Position numbers and translations under genes: made by a program. The notes beneath the pieces were generated by a model. The model did not search any database and was not told the DNA's origin. It saw only the letters and a list, made by a program, of their open reading frames with translations. Positions 50,539 through 58,752 of a stretch of DNA of 64,000 nt are shown one piece after another (the stretch's first letter is position 1; every line of letters starts with the position of its first letter). The stretch spans positions 41,636-105,635 of the forward strand of contig JAFSEP010000003.1 of the NCBI GenBank assembly GCA_017435665.1, read 5' to 3'. The stretch comes from Clostridia bacterium. GTDB taxonomy: Bacteria > Bacillota > Clostridia > Oscillospirales > Acutalibacteraceae.

Positions 50539-51518
50539 TCCGTCGCACCCTTTTCACGCTTCTTCTTCGCATTATTTGCAGATGCTATTATTTTTGCACA
50601 GGTTTCCCTGTTTATTCTCAGTCCTGCACCTCCGATGTTTATCACAACACCTGCCACGTTATCGAGCCTCATAAATCTTTCAAGCTCACGGAAGGATACG
50701 GTCATAACCTGAGAGGTCATCAGAGTTTTTGCAATATCGGGAATGGTGGTATAGGTTTCCTGAATTTCCATTGTATCGGTGAAGCAGGGAATCCACTTTG
50801 AGCCGTCACGTTTATCCGTTATAAGCAATGCCTCAAAGCTATCCTTTACCGTAATACCCATACAGGCGAATTCAGCATTAGCAATTGCCGCAAGAACGGT
50901 TGCTTCAAAGAGCTTGAGAATCTTTGAATCAGGGTTTCTGTCTTTTGACTGAATAAGCTTCAGCATAAGGAAGCTTATCTGCGTTCCTGAAATGCTGTCA
51001 AACGAGGTAGGAATAAGCTGCTTCTGCTTATAGCGTATTTTGCATTTCCCGGGCTCAATCTCGGCATACTCGATACCGAAGCGTGTCAGCGCATTGAAAT
51101 AGCCTTTAATCTTCTCACCCTCAAGCTTCACAAGACTGACCTTTTCACCTTTTTCTCTCAGCTGTTTTACGTATGCGTCACCCGACTCCTGACTGAAGAA
51201 AAGAACGTTATTTGCAGTTGAAATATACGGATATGCCTTGGGCAGGCAGGTACTGCATACTGCATAAAGACATTCAGCCCTTTTCACACGGGCCGCAAGC
51301 TCTGAAACAAGGATGTTAGCTATATTTCCGAGAAATTCGTTCTTTTCCTCCAGCACACAGTTTGCAAAAACCAAAAGCTCATCCACCGTGCATTCCTTTA
51401 TTCTTTTGCGAAACACCTTGGGTTCACATTCGGCGGGAATATATTTTACGTCGCAATCGGGCAGAAGCTCGGGAGCAATCGCCTCAAAAGCAGACTTTAT
51501 TTCATCTGTAAGTTCCAT
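50535..51518 (-). CDS. SseB-like domain protein
   Basis: 327 residues. ATG 51518 has GAGGTGA upstream; the longer frame to 51539 is less likely. The N-terminal 200 residues are of unknown type. Residues about 210-310 resemble an SseB N-terminal domain: GSKWIPCFTDTMEIQE and MTVSFRELERFM... AGVVINIGGAGLRINRE. No signal peptide. Molecular role unknown. First gene of a short operon with the MGMT-like gene and the 90-residue protein. Confidence 0.65.
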   Translation of the reverse strand: MELTDEIKSAFEAIAPELLPDCDVKYIPAECEPKVFRKRIKECTVDELLVFANCVLEEKNEFLGNIANILVSELAARVKRAECLYAVCSTCLPKAYPYISTANNVLFFSQESGDAYVKQLREKGEKVSLVKLEGEKIKGYFNALTRFGIEYAEIEPGKCKIRYKQKQLIPTSFDSISGTQISFLMLKLIQSKDRNPDSKILKLFEATVLAAIANAEFACMGITVKDSFEALLITDKRDGSKWIPCFTDTMEIQETYTTIPDIAKTLMTSQVMTVSFRELERFMRLDNVAGVVINIGGAGLRINRETCAKIIASANNAKKKREKGATE

Positions 51519-51650
51519 TTCGTTCACCTCGTTTATCACAAAACACAGATTATCTCTGTCAATTTATAATAGCATTTTATTGATTGGTTTGCAAGACGAA
51601 AACAGTCAAAAAAGTTTTTTAAATATCTGCAAAAAACTTCAAAAAAGCTA

Positions 51651-51679
51651 TTGACAAATGCGTCAAAACCATATATAAT
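51651..51679 (+). promoter_or_regulatory. tRNA-Gln promoter
   Basis: TTGACA (51651-51656) and TATAAT (51674-51679) with a 17-base spacer, a near-consensus strong promoter 14 bp before the tRNA. Confidence 0.88.
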
Positions 51680-51692
51680 ATGTGAGCGTTGA

Positions 51693-51767
51693 AGAGGAAT
51701 AGTGTAACGGTTAGCACTGCAGACTCTGACTCTGCCTGTTGGGGTTCGAATCCCTATTCCTCTGCCA
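51693..51767 (+). tRNA. tRNA-Gln(CTG)
   Basis: Cloverleaf by eye: acceptor AGAGGAA/TTCCTCT with discriminator G, D-arm TAGTGTAACGGTTAGCACT, anticodon stem GCAGA/TCTGC with loop CTCTGAC (anticodon CTG reads CAG), and T-arm with GGTTCGAATCC. The 3' CCA is encoded (51765-51767). Confidence 0.95.
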
Positions 51768-51803
51768 AAAAATCCGACAAGTTTTGACTTGTCGGATTTT
51801 TTT
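51768..51803 (+). terminator. tRNA-Gln terminator
   Basis: AAATCCGACAAG pairs with CTTGTCGGATTT and is followed by TTTT. A near-identical copy is at 52687-52724. Confidence 0.88.
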
Positions 51804-51805
51804 AT

Positions 51806-51985
51806 CCATTGCGAAAGCAATGGTATATCATCAGCCGTCAGGCTGTATATCATCAAGGGCGACATTGTCGCCCTTGTATTTCATCACCGAAGGTGTATAA
51901 GTCTTTCGCAATGATGATATACAAAACTTCGTTTTGATGATATGCAATTCCTACGGAATTGATGATATACAAAGCTTCGCCTTGA
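51806..51985. repeat. Mirrored linker-hairpin array, copy B
   Basis: Starts with CCATTGC-GAAA-GCAATGG. The linker TATATCATCA then alternates with hairpins (AGCC/GGCT, AAGGGCGAC/GTCGCCCTT, CACC/GGTG). The linker is then reversed to TGATGATATA between AAAAC/GTTTT, AATTCC/GGAATT and AAGC/GCCTT-type hairpins. It directly follows the tRNA-Gln terminator. ORFs crossing it are not supported by RBS. Confidence 0.75.
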
Positions 51986-52008
51986 TTGTTGTCCTTTGGG
52001 TAAAGGGA

Positions 52009-52037
52009 TTGACATTACAATTTTCTCATAATATAAT
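52009..52037 (+). promoter_or_regulatory. Promoter of the AT-rich gene at 52060
   Basis: TTGACA (52009-52014) and TATAAT (52032-52037) with a 17-base spacer. Confidence 0.85.
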
Positions 52038-52059
52038 AATTGTAAAAGGGGATGATTTT

Positions 52060-52656
52060 ATGAAATTTAAAAGAAAACAAATATTATCAATAGTTTTTGC
52101 TTTAATACTGCTTATTCCCTATTTTGGATTTATAAGAGATTGGGCAAAACCAAGTTTTATTGAAGAGCATTGGATTGAGTGCACTGTTGATAAAATTAAC
52201 AGTTATACTGATTTATCAGAGATATATAATGATTTAGTTAAAGACGGAGATATTTTCAATATAGGAGAAGTTGATGATTTCAGCGACGGTATAGAAGTTG
52301 TTAATGACTTTTTTAATTTTTCAATAGTACCTAATGGAGTTTCTTATAACGCTCTTTATAATATTAGTACTCGAGATGATTTAGAAAAATGGTTAGATTA
52401 TGAGTTTGGTGAGTTTAGACCGATTTTTAACCTGATGAGTAGAAGTTATAATTATGAAAACGGATCTTGCTGGATTAGTCCTAATATAAGATTAAAAAAT
52501 GAATATAGCGTTTCTGATGACAATGATCAAATAGTTGTTGTTGTTTTTACAGAAAAATTTACGATGGTGTTTGAACAATATGCTTGGGGCGGAGATAAAC
52601 CTTTTGATAGATCCTTTGGGATGTTTTATTCCTTGCTGCAAAACAATGAGACTTAA
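52060..52656 (+). CDS. AT-rich membrane-anchored hypothetical protein
   Basis: 198 residues. N-terminal basic head and transmembrane segment (KQILSIVFALILLIPYFGFI), then an acidic soluble domain (DKINSYTDLSEIYNDLVKDG) facing outward. ATG 52060 follows AAAAGGGGATGATTTT; the longer frame upstream runs through the repeat. Base composition and codon use (TTA, AAT, GAT) are much more AT-rich than the flanking genes. It lies between two copies of the terminator plus hairpin array. Likely acquired; no family recognised. Confidence 0.78.
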   Translation: MKFKRKQILSIVFALILLIPYFGFIRDWAKPSFIEEHWIECTVDKINSYTDLSEIYNDLVKDGDIFNIGEVDDFSDGIEVVNDFFNFSIVPNGVSYNALYNISTRDDLEKWLDYEFGEFRPIFNLMSRSYNYENGSCWISPNIRLKNEYSVSDDNDQIVVVVFTEKFTMVFEQYAWGGDKPFDRSFGMFYSLLQNNET

Positions 52657-52686
52657 TCTAGCTGTTGCCATTTTAAGCTGTGAACA

Positions 52687-52724
52687 CAAAAAATCCGACA
52701 AGTTTCGACTTGTCGGATTTTTTT
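52687..52724 (+). terminator. Terminator of the AT-rich gene, copy of tRNA-Gln terminator
   Basis: Same stem AAATCCGACAAG/CTTGTCGGATTT as at 51768, with loop TTTCGA instead of TTTTGA. Confidence 0.85.
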
Positions 52725-52727
52725 ATC

Positions 52728-52910
52728 CATTGCGAAAGCAATGGTATATCATCAGCCGTCAGGCTGTATATCATCAAGGGCGGCAATGCCGCCCTTGTAT
52801 CTCATCACACCTTCGGGTGTGTATTTTGTCGGCTTGATGACATACAAAACTTCGTTTTGATGATATGCAATTCCTACGGAATTGATGATATACAAGGCTT
52901 CGCCTTGATT
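52728..52910. repeat. Mirrored linker-hairpin array, copy C
   Basis: Nearly identical to copy B at 51806-51985. The third hairpin reads GGGCGGC/GCCGCCC where copy B has GGGCGAC/GTCGCCC, a compensatory pair change. The fourth is extended to ACACC/GGTGT. It directly follows the terminator at 52687. Confidence 0.75.
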
Positions 52911-52932
52911 TTTTCTTGACACCCGCATCCGA

Positions 52933-52961
52933 TTGTAATTTTGTATTAAATGTGATATAAT
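52933..52961 (+). promoter_or_regulatory. Promoter of the MFS gene
   Basis: TTGTAA (52933-52938) and TATAAT (52956-52961), 17-base spacer. The 120-nt leader that follows has weak inverted similarity (TTCGGCATTTTCG near 52982 and CGCTTTGCCGAA near 53041), of unclear meaning. Confidence 0.6.
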
Positions 52962-53081
52962 CGGTAGAAATAAATATGTTCGGTTCGGCATTTTCGATTT
53001 ATGGAACTGCTGCTGATTTAAGCCGTACACGCTCAAAAATCGCTTTGCCGAAAAATAAATATTCAATACAGGTTTATTATC

Positions 53082-54266
53082 ATGACAAAACAGAAGAATT
53101 ACAAAAAGACACTTTTAGCCTGCTATCTCGGATTTGTCACGCAGGCAATCTCAGCTAACTTTACCCCTCTTTTGTTTCTGACCTTCAGAGAAAGCTACGG
53201 AATCACTCTTGATAAAATTGCAATGATTCCGTTGGTGTTTTATTTAACACAGCTGTTTGTGGATTTTGCCGCCACTAAATTTGCAGACAAAATCGGATAC
53301 CGTACCTGCGTGGTTACATCTCAGATTTTGTCCGCAGTCGGTCTTGCGCTTATGGCGGTATTGCCTGAGCTGTTCGCCTCACCCTTTGTCGGTATAATTG
53401 TTGCGGTAGTGCTTTATGCCATAGGCAGCGGTCTTATTGAGGTCCTTGTAAGTCCGATTGTTGAAGCCTGTCCTTTTGAAAATAAGGACGGTATGATGAG
53501 TCTGCTGCACTCCTTCTATTGCTGGGGAGCAATGGGGGTCATTCTGGGTTCTACACTCTTTTTCGCTATTTTCGGCATAGAAAATTGGAAAATACTTACC
53601 TTCATCTGGGCATTGGTACCCCTTTATAACACCTTCAACTTTATAAAATGCCCCATAGAACGTCTTGTTGAAGACGGTGAAAGCATGAGTATCGGTAAAC
53701 TGCTTAAAACACCGATCTTCTGGTTGATGATAATACTCATGATATGCTCGGGAGCATCTGAAGCCTCTATGGCTCAATGGGCATCAGCCTTTACCGAATC
53801 GGCAATCGGAGTTTCCAAAACAGTCGGAGATCTTGCAGGGCCGTGTCTGTTTGCATTATTTATGGGTATATCCCGTGTTCTTTACGGAAAATTCAGTGAG
53901 AAGCTGGATTTGACGAAGATTATGCTTGTCTGCGGCTTGATGTGTGCCTGCTGTTATCTGCTGGCTGCTCTTTCCCCGTTGCCTGTTCTCGGACTTGCAG
54001 GCTGTGCTCTTTGCGGTCTTGCTGTGGGAATTATGTGGCCGGGCTCTGTCAGTATTTCCTCACAAGCGTGTCCGAAAGGCGGAACCGCAATGTTTGCTTT
54101 TCTTGCATTAGCCGGAGACCTTGGTGCAATGGTCAGCCCTGCTATGGTGGGCAGTATCTCCGAAAAGCTGGGCGGCAACCTGAAAACAGGATTGCTTGTT
54201 GCAACTGTTTTTCCCGTTATATTAGTAGGGAATTTAATTGTGTTGAATAAAACGAAAAAACGCTGA
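53082..54266 (+). CDS. MFS transporter
   Basis: 394 residues, 12 helices. It starts KKTLLACYLGFVTQAISANF. The cytoplasmic loop 2-3 is FADKIGYRTCVV, the MFS motif A position (DxxGxR). The central loop carries ERLVEDGESMSIGKLL. The family includes sugar and drug carriers (FucP/YfkF-like); substrate unknown. RBS is weak (ACAGG). It is monocistronic between a hairpin array and a shared terminator. Confidence 0.85.
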   Translation: MTKQKNYKKTLLACYLGFVTQAISANFTPLLFLTFRESYGITLDKIAMIPLVFYLTQLFVDFAATKFADKIGYRTCVVTSQILSAVGLALMAVLPELFASPFVGIIVAVVLYAIGSGLIEVLVSPIVEACPFENKDGMMSLLHSFYCWGAMGVILGSTLFFAIFGIENWKILTFIWALVPLYNTFNFIKCPIERLVEDGESMSIGKLLKTPIFWLMIILMICSGASEASMAQWASAFTESAIGVSKTVGDLAGPCLFALFMGISRVLYGKFSEKLDLTKIMLVCGLMCACCYLLAALSPLPVLGLAGCALCGLAVGIMWPGSVSISSQACPKGGTAMFAFLALAGDLGAMVSPAMVGSISEKLGGNLKTGLLVATVFPVILVGNLIVLNKTKKR

Positions 54267-54277
54267 ATAAAAAACTT

Positions 54278-54320
54278 TTCGGGCGGCACTTCATTACAAA
54301 GTGTCGCCCGACCTTTTTAT
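54278..54320. terminator. Bidirectional terminator
   Basis: CGGGCGGCACTT and AAGTGTCGCCCG pair (54280-54310), with A-rich sequence before and CCTTTTTAT after. It separates the convergent MFS and AEC genes. Confidence 0.78.
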
Positions 54321-54324
54321 TCAA

Positions 54325-55254
54325 TTATATTTCCTGAGCAAAGGCTATCATTATCGGTAGGGTGATAATCGATATAAAGCTTACCACAGCCACCGTTTTT
54401 GAGGCTATTGACGTATTTCTGTCATATTTTGCCGCAAAGAGAATTGTGTTGTTTGCACTGGGTGCTGCAGCAGTTATTGCACAAGACACCAGTAACGTAC
54501 CCGATACACCGAACAGACGGTATCCGCCGATGCAGATAGCAGGTATAATGAGAAGTCTGAAAAGCGAAACAAGATAAATCTTTTTATCGTTAAACATTGT
54601 TTTCAGATCTGTGTTTGCAAGATATGTTCCGAAAATGAGCATTGCCATAGGTGTATTCATTGATGAGATGTATTCAACCGGCTTTGCCAGAACCACGGGA
54701 AGCTCAACGTTTAATAAAAACATGGGAAGTCCGATTATAACTCCCAATGAACCGGGATTGAGAATCAGCTTTTTCCAGCCGAAGCCTCCCTCCTCCTTAC
54801 TCATAAGACGGCATCCGTGAGTAAAGCAGAGTATGTTAAAGGCTATAACACCTGTTGAGCAATAAAATACACCCTCTGTTCCGAGAATTGCGCTTGCCAG
54901 AGGCAGAGCCATATATCCTGCATTAGAGTAAATTGCCGAGTACCGATAAACGGGATTATCGGGATGATTTTTCTTTTTCAATATGGGAATAGTGATAATA
55001 ATTCCGATAATAAACGTCAGGAAATTACAGCAAAGAGCAATGAGGAAGCTGGAAATCGTATCGGGATTAAACTCCATATCCACAAAGGATTTTACAATAA
55101 CGCAAACCGTTATAACATAGAAAAGCAAATCCTTGTTATCGTTTGCTGTTTTTTCGGGGAAAATTTTGAGCTTGCACGCAACAAAGCCGATGAATACCAT
55201 AACATAAAGTATACCGACCTGAAGTGCGGCAGTTTGCATATTGTCTATAAACAT
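54325..55254 (-). CDS. AEC family (auxin efflux carrier-type) permease
   Basis: 309 residues, ten helices. Typical AEC signature: helix 1 LYVMVFIGFVACKLKIFPE, and FGTYLANTDLKTMF with the conserved Ala-Ala-Pro/Asn turn AAAPSANNTILFAAKYD near 264-280. Bacterial members export or import malate and related acids. It is the last gene of an operon with citrate synthase, which fits a dicarboxylate or tricarboxylate substrate. Confidence 0.88.
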   Translation of the reverse strand: MFIDNMQTAALQVGILYVMVFIGFVACKLKIFPEKTANDNKDLLFYVITVCVIVKSFVDMEFNPDTISSFLIALCCNFLTFIIGIIITIPILKKKNHPDNPVYRYSAIYSNAGYMALPLASAILGTEGVFYCSTGVIAFNILCFTHGCRLMSKEEGGFGWKKLILNPGSLGVIIGLPMFLLNVELPVVLAKPVEYISSMNTPMAMLIFGTYLANTDLKTMFNDKKIYLVSLFRLLIIPAICIGGYRLFGVSGTLLVSCAITAAAPSANNTILFAAKYDRNTSIASKTVAVVSFISIITLPIMIAFAQEI

Positions 55255-55269
55255 AAACTAATCACCAAT

Positions 55270-56187
55270 TTATACTTCTTCCGATGAGCCTTTCTCTGTT
55301 ACCGCCGTAACAGGAGCTTCGGGTTTATTTTTCATTGTTACAAAAATCAGAACCAGGATAAATACTGCAAATACAAGCTCTGCATAGCTTATCGGATAAC
55401 CTGAAGTAACGTATGCCTCTGATTTTCCTATGAGAGTAAAGGTAAGCTTAGGCAGATTGAGAACAAGTGAAATAAGCGCAGTAACAAGACCTACTGCGGT
55501 CATTCTCCATTGAGCTACATCGGCATACACCCCTGAGCAGCACTGAGCAAAGGAAAGTGTATACATTATGAAGAAGGAAACCAACGCAATTTCAAGAACA
55601 AGATCCGATACCCTCGTAAAGCTTATCTGTTTGACAAACAAGGGAATCATTTTTGTGCATGCCCAGCCGACGGGAAGAAGCGAAAATATGCCTCTGCCGA
55701 TTATTCTGCCTTTTTTTCTGAAGCAGTTTACTGAAAACGCAAAGAAATATACAGCAGTCAGAAACGAAAAGAAGGACAAAAGACTGTAAGGAAGGTCACC
55801 GCTTCCCATTGCTTCGGAAAACCCTGCTGACTGATAGCCTGAGGAATATGAGCCAATAACAATACTGTATACCGACTCAATAAGCATACTCAGTCCCAAT
55901 CCTATACTTACAAAGCCCAACAGCTTATCTGAATGAACCGCCTGTGTGTTAAATTCTCTGTTGCTTGCGGAAAGAAATCCTGAGGCAAGTATAAATAAAC
56001 CCGAAGCAATCAGAATAACATAAAACAGCACAACTGTGAAATCTGTATTTCTGTAAAAGCCGTTTGTTACATCTATATAACTCAGGCAATGATAAAATCT
56101 AAGCGCTGTGCAGCTGATTAAAGCAAAAACAAATACAGAAAACAGATGCACGGGCTTAATCTTTTCAACCGAACCCTTAATTTTCAT
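55270..56187 (-). CDS. Polytopic membrane protein of unknown function
   Basis: 305 residues, about eight hydrophobic helices with short polar loops. Starts MKIKGSVEKIKPVHLFSVF after AGAGGTGGG. No motif recognised. It lies 11 bp after citrate synthase and 15 bp before the AEC permease. Confidence 0.7.
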   Translation of the reverse strand: MKIKGSVEKIKPVHLFSVFVFALISCTALRFYHCLSYIDVTNGFYRNTDFTVVLFYVILIASGLFILASGFLSASNREFNTQAVHSDKLLGFVSIGLGLSMLIESVYSIVIGSYSSGYQSAGFSEAMGSGDLPYSLLSFFSFLTAVYFFAFSVNCFRKKGRIIGRGIFSLLPVGWACTKMIPLFVKQISFTRVSDLVLEIALVSFFIMYTLSFAQCCSGVYADVAQWRMTAVGLVTALISLVLNLPKLTFTLIGKSEAYVTSGYPISYAELVFAVFILVLIFVTMKNKPEAPVTAVTEKGSSEEV

Positions 56188-56198
56188 TTTCCCACCTC

Positions 56199-57608
56199 TT
56201 AAAATCTTTCTTCAGAAGGAACGTAAAGCTCCTCTGCGTTATCTTCCTCTCTGTCAGCAATAGCCACATATTTTCTCGGAAGAGAAACGTTCTTATATGC
56301 AGGACGGATGATTTTACCCGTCATAATTTCTTCTATACGGTGAGCTGACCAGCCGGCAATTCTTGCGGTTGCAAAAAGCGGTGTATAAAGATCCTCGGGG
56401 ATGCCGAGCATCTCATATATAAGACCCGAATAAAGGTCAACATTAGCGCAAATACGCTTATTCTCGCCCTTGACGCTCTTGAAGATTTCAGGAGTAAGCT
56501 GTTCAACGAGCTCAATGGATCTGAACTGATCGCTGAAGCCTGTTTTTTCAGCATACACACGTGCCTTTTCTTTGAGTATAACAGCTCTGGGGTCTGATGC
56601 AGTATAAACAGCGTGACCCATACCGTAGATAAGTCCGCTTCCGTCTCCTGCCTGCTTACGGATAACCCTTGTAAGGAAATCGGCAACCTGTCCTTCGTCC
56701 GTAATATCGGATACATCCTTATAAAGATACTGAAACATCTCTCTGACCTTTATGTTCGCACCGCCGTGCTTGGGACCCTTGAGAGAACCTATTGCCGCTG
56801 CTATTGCCGAATAGGAGTCAGTACCGCTTGAGGTGAGAACCCTTGTTGCAAAGGTGGAGTTGTTACCGCCGCCGTGCTCAGCCTGAATCATAAGGCAGGT
56901 ATCAAGAAGCTTTGCCTCCTCTGCGGTGAACTGTCTGTCTGACCTTATTGAGCGAAGAATTGTCTGTGCGGTACCGTATTCAGCCTTCAAAGGATGAAGA
57001 TACATACTCTTACCGTAGAAGATTCTTCTCTTTATCTGGTATGCGTAGCACATAATAACCGGAAGCTGTGCAATAAGATGAATAGACTGCTTCAGCACGT
57101 TTTCAATTGATAAATCATCGGGGTTTTCATCAAGCGAATAAAGAGCAAGGACACAACGAGCCATCTTGTTCATAATGTTTTTAGACGGATTTTTCATTAT
57201 CATATCGTCTACGAAATCATCGGGAAGATGACGGCATTCAGCCAATAAATCCTTGAAATTCTGAAGCTGACTTTCCGTTGGGAGAGAACCGAAAAGCAGA
57301 AGCCATGCAATTTCCTCATATCCGAAACGGTCTTCTCTGTCACAGGCAGAAATCAGTTCGTTTATATTATATCCACGGTATTTGAGCACACCGTCCTTGG
57401 GCACCTTTTCACCGTCATCTATATAATAACCCTCAACAGAGCATATCTTTGTAAGACCTGCCATAACGCCGGTTCCGTCAGCGTTTCTCAGACCTCTTTT
57501 TACACCGTATTTCCAATAATCAAGAAGCTCAATTTTGTTCTTATTTTCAAGTTGTCCGCATAAACTCTGAATAGCAGACTCCGAAATCGGCGAAACGTAA
57601 TTTGCCAT
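56199..57608 (-). CDS. gltA: Citrate synthase
   Basis: Condenses oxaloacetate and acetyl-CoA. 469 residues, longer than the 370-residue Bacillus CitZ type because of a N-terminal extension of about 80 residues. Active-site segments: ICSVEGYYIDDGE near 57-69, QAEHGGGNNSTFATRV with the first catalytic His, GPKHGGANIK, and GMGHAVYTASDPRA with the second. TGAGGTGATTAT precedes the ATG. 2-methylcitrate synthase activity cannot be excluded. It is co-transcribed with a membrane protein and an AEC carrier; no aconitase or IDH is nearby. Confidence 0.94.
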   Translation of the reverse strand: MANYVSPISESAIQSLCGQLENKNKIELLDYWKYGVKRGLRNADGTGVMAGLTKICSVEGYYIDDGEKVPKDGVLKYRGYNINELISACDREDRFGYEEIAWLLLFGSLPTESQLQNFKDLLAECRHLPDDFVDDMIMKNPSKNIMNKMARCVLALYSLDENPDDLSIENVLKQSIHLIAQLPVIMCYAYQIKRRIFYGKSMYLHPLKAEYGTAQTILRSIRSDRQFTAEEAKLLDTCLMIQAEHGGGNNSTFATRVLTSSGTDSYSAIAAAIGSLKGPKHGGANIKVREMFQYLYKDVSDITDEGQVADFLTRVIRKQAGDGSGLIYGMGHAVYTASDPRAVILKEKARVYAEKTGFSDQFRSIELVEQLTPEIFKSVKGENKRICANVDLYSGLIYEMLGIPEDLYTPLFATARIAGWSAHRIEEIMTGKIIRPAYKNVSLPRKYVAIADREEDNAEELYVPSEERF

Positions 57609-57728
57609 ATAATCACCTCAGATTAAGTTGAGTAAAGTCAACATTATTATTCATATTATTCTATAACACAGTCAGCTTCAAGTCAAGAGTATAAATATTA
57701 AATTTGAAGCAAGAAACCGGAGGAAAAA

Positions 57729-58706
57729 ATGAAGCTTTATGCAATTATCTCACTTATACTTCTGCTGTCAATGCTGTTTATCCCTTTATTCTCTTTGCTG
57801 GGGCAAGGTGAGGGGTACTCTGCAGGTCTTAATCTCACAACAACCGTCTCCACAACGGAAAAAGCCGAAGAACCGGCATCTCAAACAGTACCGTCAGAAG
57901 AAAAGGAAACTATAACGGTTATGCTGACAGCATCGGATAAAACGGAAAATATGGATATGATGAGCTATGTTATCGGCTGTGTTGCGGCAGAAATGCCTGC
58001 CGAATATGAAAAGGAAGCCCTGAAGGCCCAGGCAGTTGCAAGCTACAGCTATGCACTTTTTATGAAAAACAGCAACTCAGACGGGAAATCGGACATAAGC
58101 GATAACCCTTCCGTTCATCAGGCATATGTAAGCGAAAGCGAGTTAAGAACCAAATGGGGTAACAACTATGAAAAATATATTTCTGCTATAAAGGAAGCTG
58201 TCAGCGAGACCGAGGGACAGTATCTTACGTATAATTCACAGCCGATAAAACCCGTTTATCACGCTTTATCATCAGGCAGAACAAACAGCGCCGAGGACGT
58301 ATGGGGCGGAAGCATTCCCTGGCTTGTCAGCGTGAACAGCGTTGCCGATAAGCTCTCCCCCATTTATATAACGAGCTTTGAATTCACGGAAAAAGAGCTA
58401 ATGAAGCTACTGAAATGCAAGGAAATCTCAATAGGAGACACCGTAACAGCTGTATCGGGCTATGTGAAAAAAATAAGCATTTCGGGAACCGACTATACAG
58501 GTGAGGAGCTTCGCAGCATACTGTCTCTCAGAAGCGGCAATTTCACCGTTGAGCACAAGAACGGAATATATAAATTCACCTGTCAGGGTTACGGTCACGG
58601 AGTTGGTATGAGTCAATACGGTGCAAACGAAATGGCGAAAAACGGAAGCACCTATAAAGAAATACTCAGCCATTATTATCCCGGCACAAAAATTGAAAAA
58701 AGATAA
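57729..58706 (+). CDS. spoIID: SpoIID/LytB domain protein
   Basis: 325 residues. Signal/anchor helix at 3-22, a Thr-rich linker, then a SpoIID domain: YVIGCVAAEMPAEYEKEALKAQAVASYSYA near 80-109, PVYHALSSGRTNSAEDVWGG near 178-197, and CQGYGHGVGMSQYGANEMA near 287-305. SpoIID is a lytic transglycosylase needed for engulfment. CGGAGG precedes the ATG. It could be a vegetative LytB-type paralogue rather than the true sporulation gene, because spoIIQ/spoIIID are not adjacent. Confidence 0.85.
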   Translation: MKLYAIISLILLLSMLFIPLFSLLGQGEGYSAGLNLTTTVSTTEKAEEPASQTVPSEEKETITVMLTASDKTENMDMMSYVIGCVAAEMPAEYEKEALKAQAVASYSYALFMKNSNSDGKSDISDNPSVHQAYVSESELRTKWGNNYEKYISAIKEAVSETEGQYLTYNSQPIKPVYHALSSGRTNSAEDVWGGSIPWLVSVNSVADKLSPIYITSFEFTEKELMKLLKCKEISIGDTVTAVSGYVKKISISGTDYTGEELRSILSLRSGNFTVEHKNGIYKFTCQGYGHGVGMSQYGANEMAKNGSTYKEILSHYYPGTKIEKR

Positions 58707-58742
58707 AAATGCACAGTGACCGAAATCACTGTGCATCATTTT
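58707..58742. terminator. Terminator between spoIID and the phosphatase gene
   Basis: ATGCACAGTGA and TCACTGTGCAT (58709-58736) around CCGAAA, A-rich before and TCATTTTC after. Confidence 0.72.
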
Positions 58743-58752
58743 CAGCTTATAA

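Noticed and set aside
51806-52910. CRISPR-like regular repeats
   Set aside because: Linkers are only about 10 bp, spacers are themselves palindromes, the repeat reverses orientation midway, and no cas genes are present.
52535-53066. ORFs over hairpin array copy C
   Set aside because: They run through palindromic repeats, lack RBS and have matching ORFs on the other strand.
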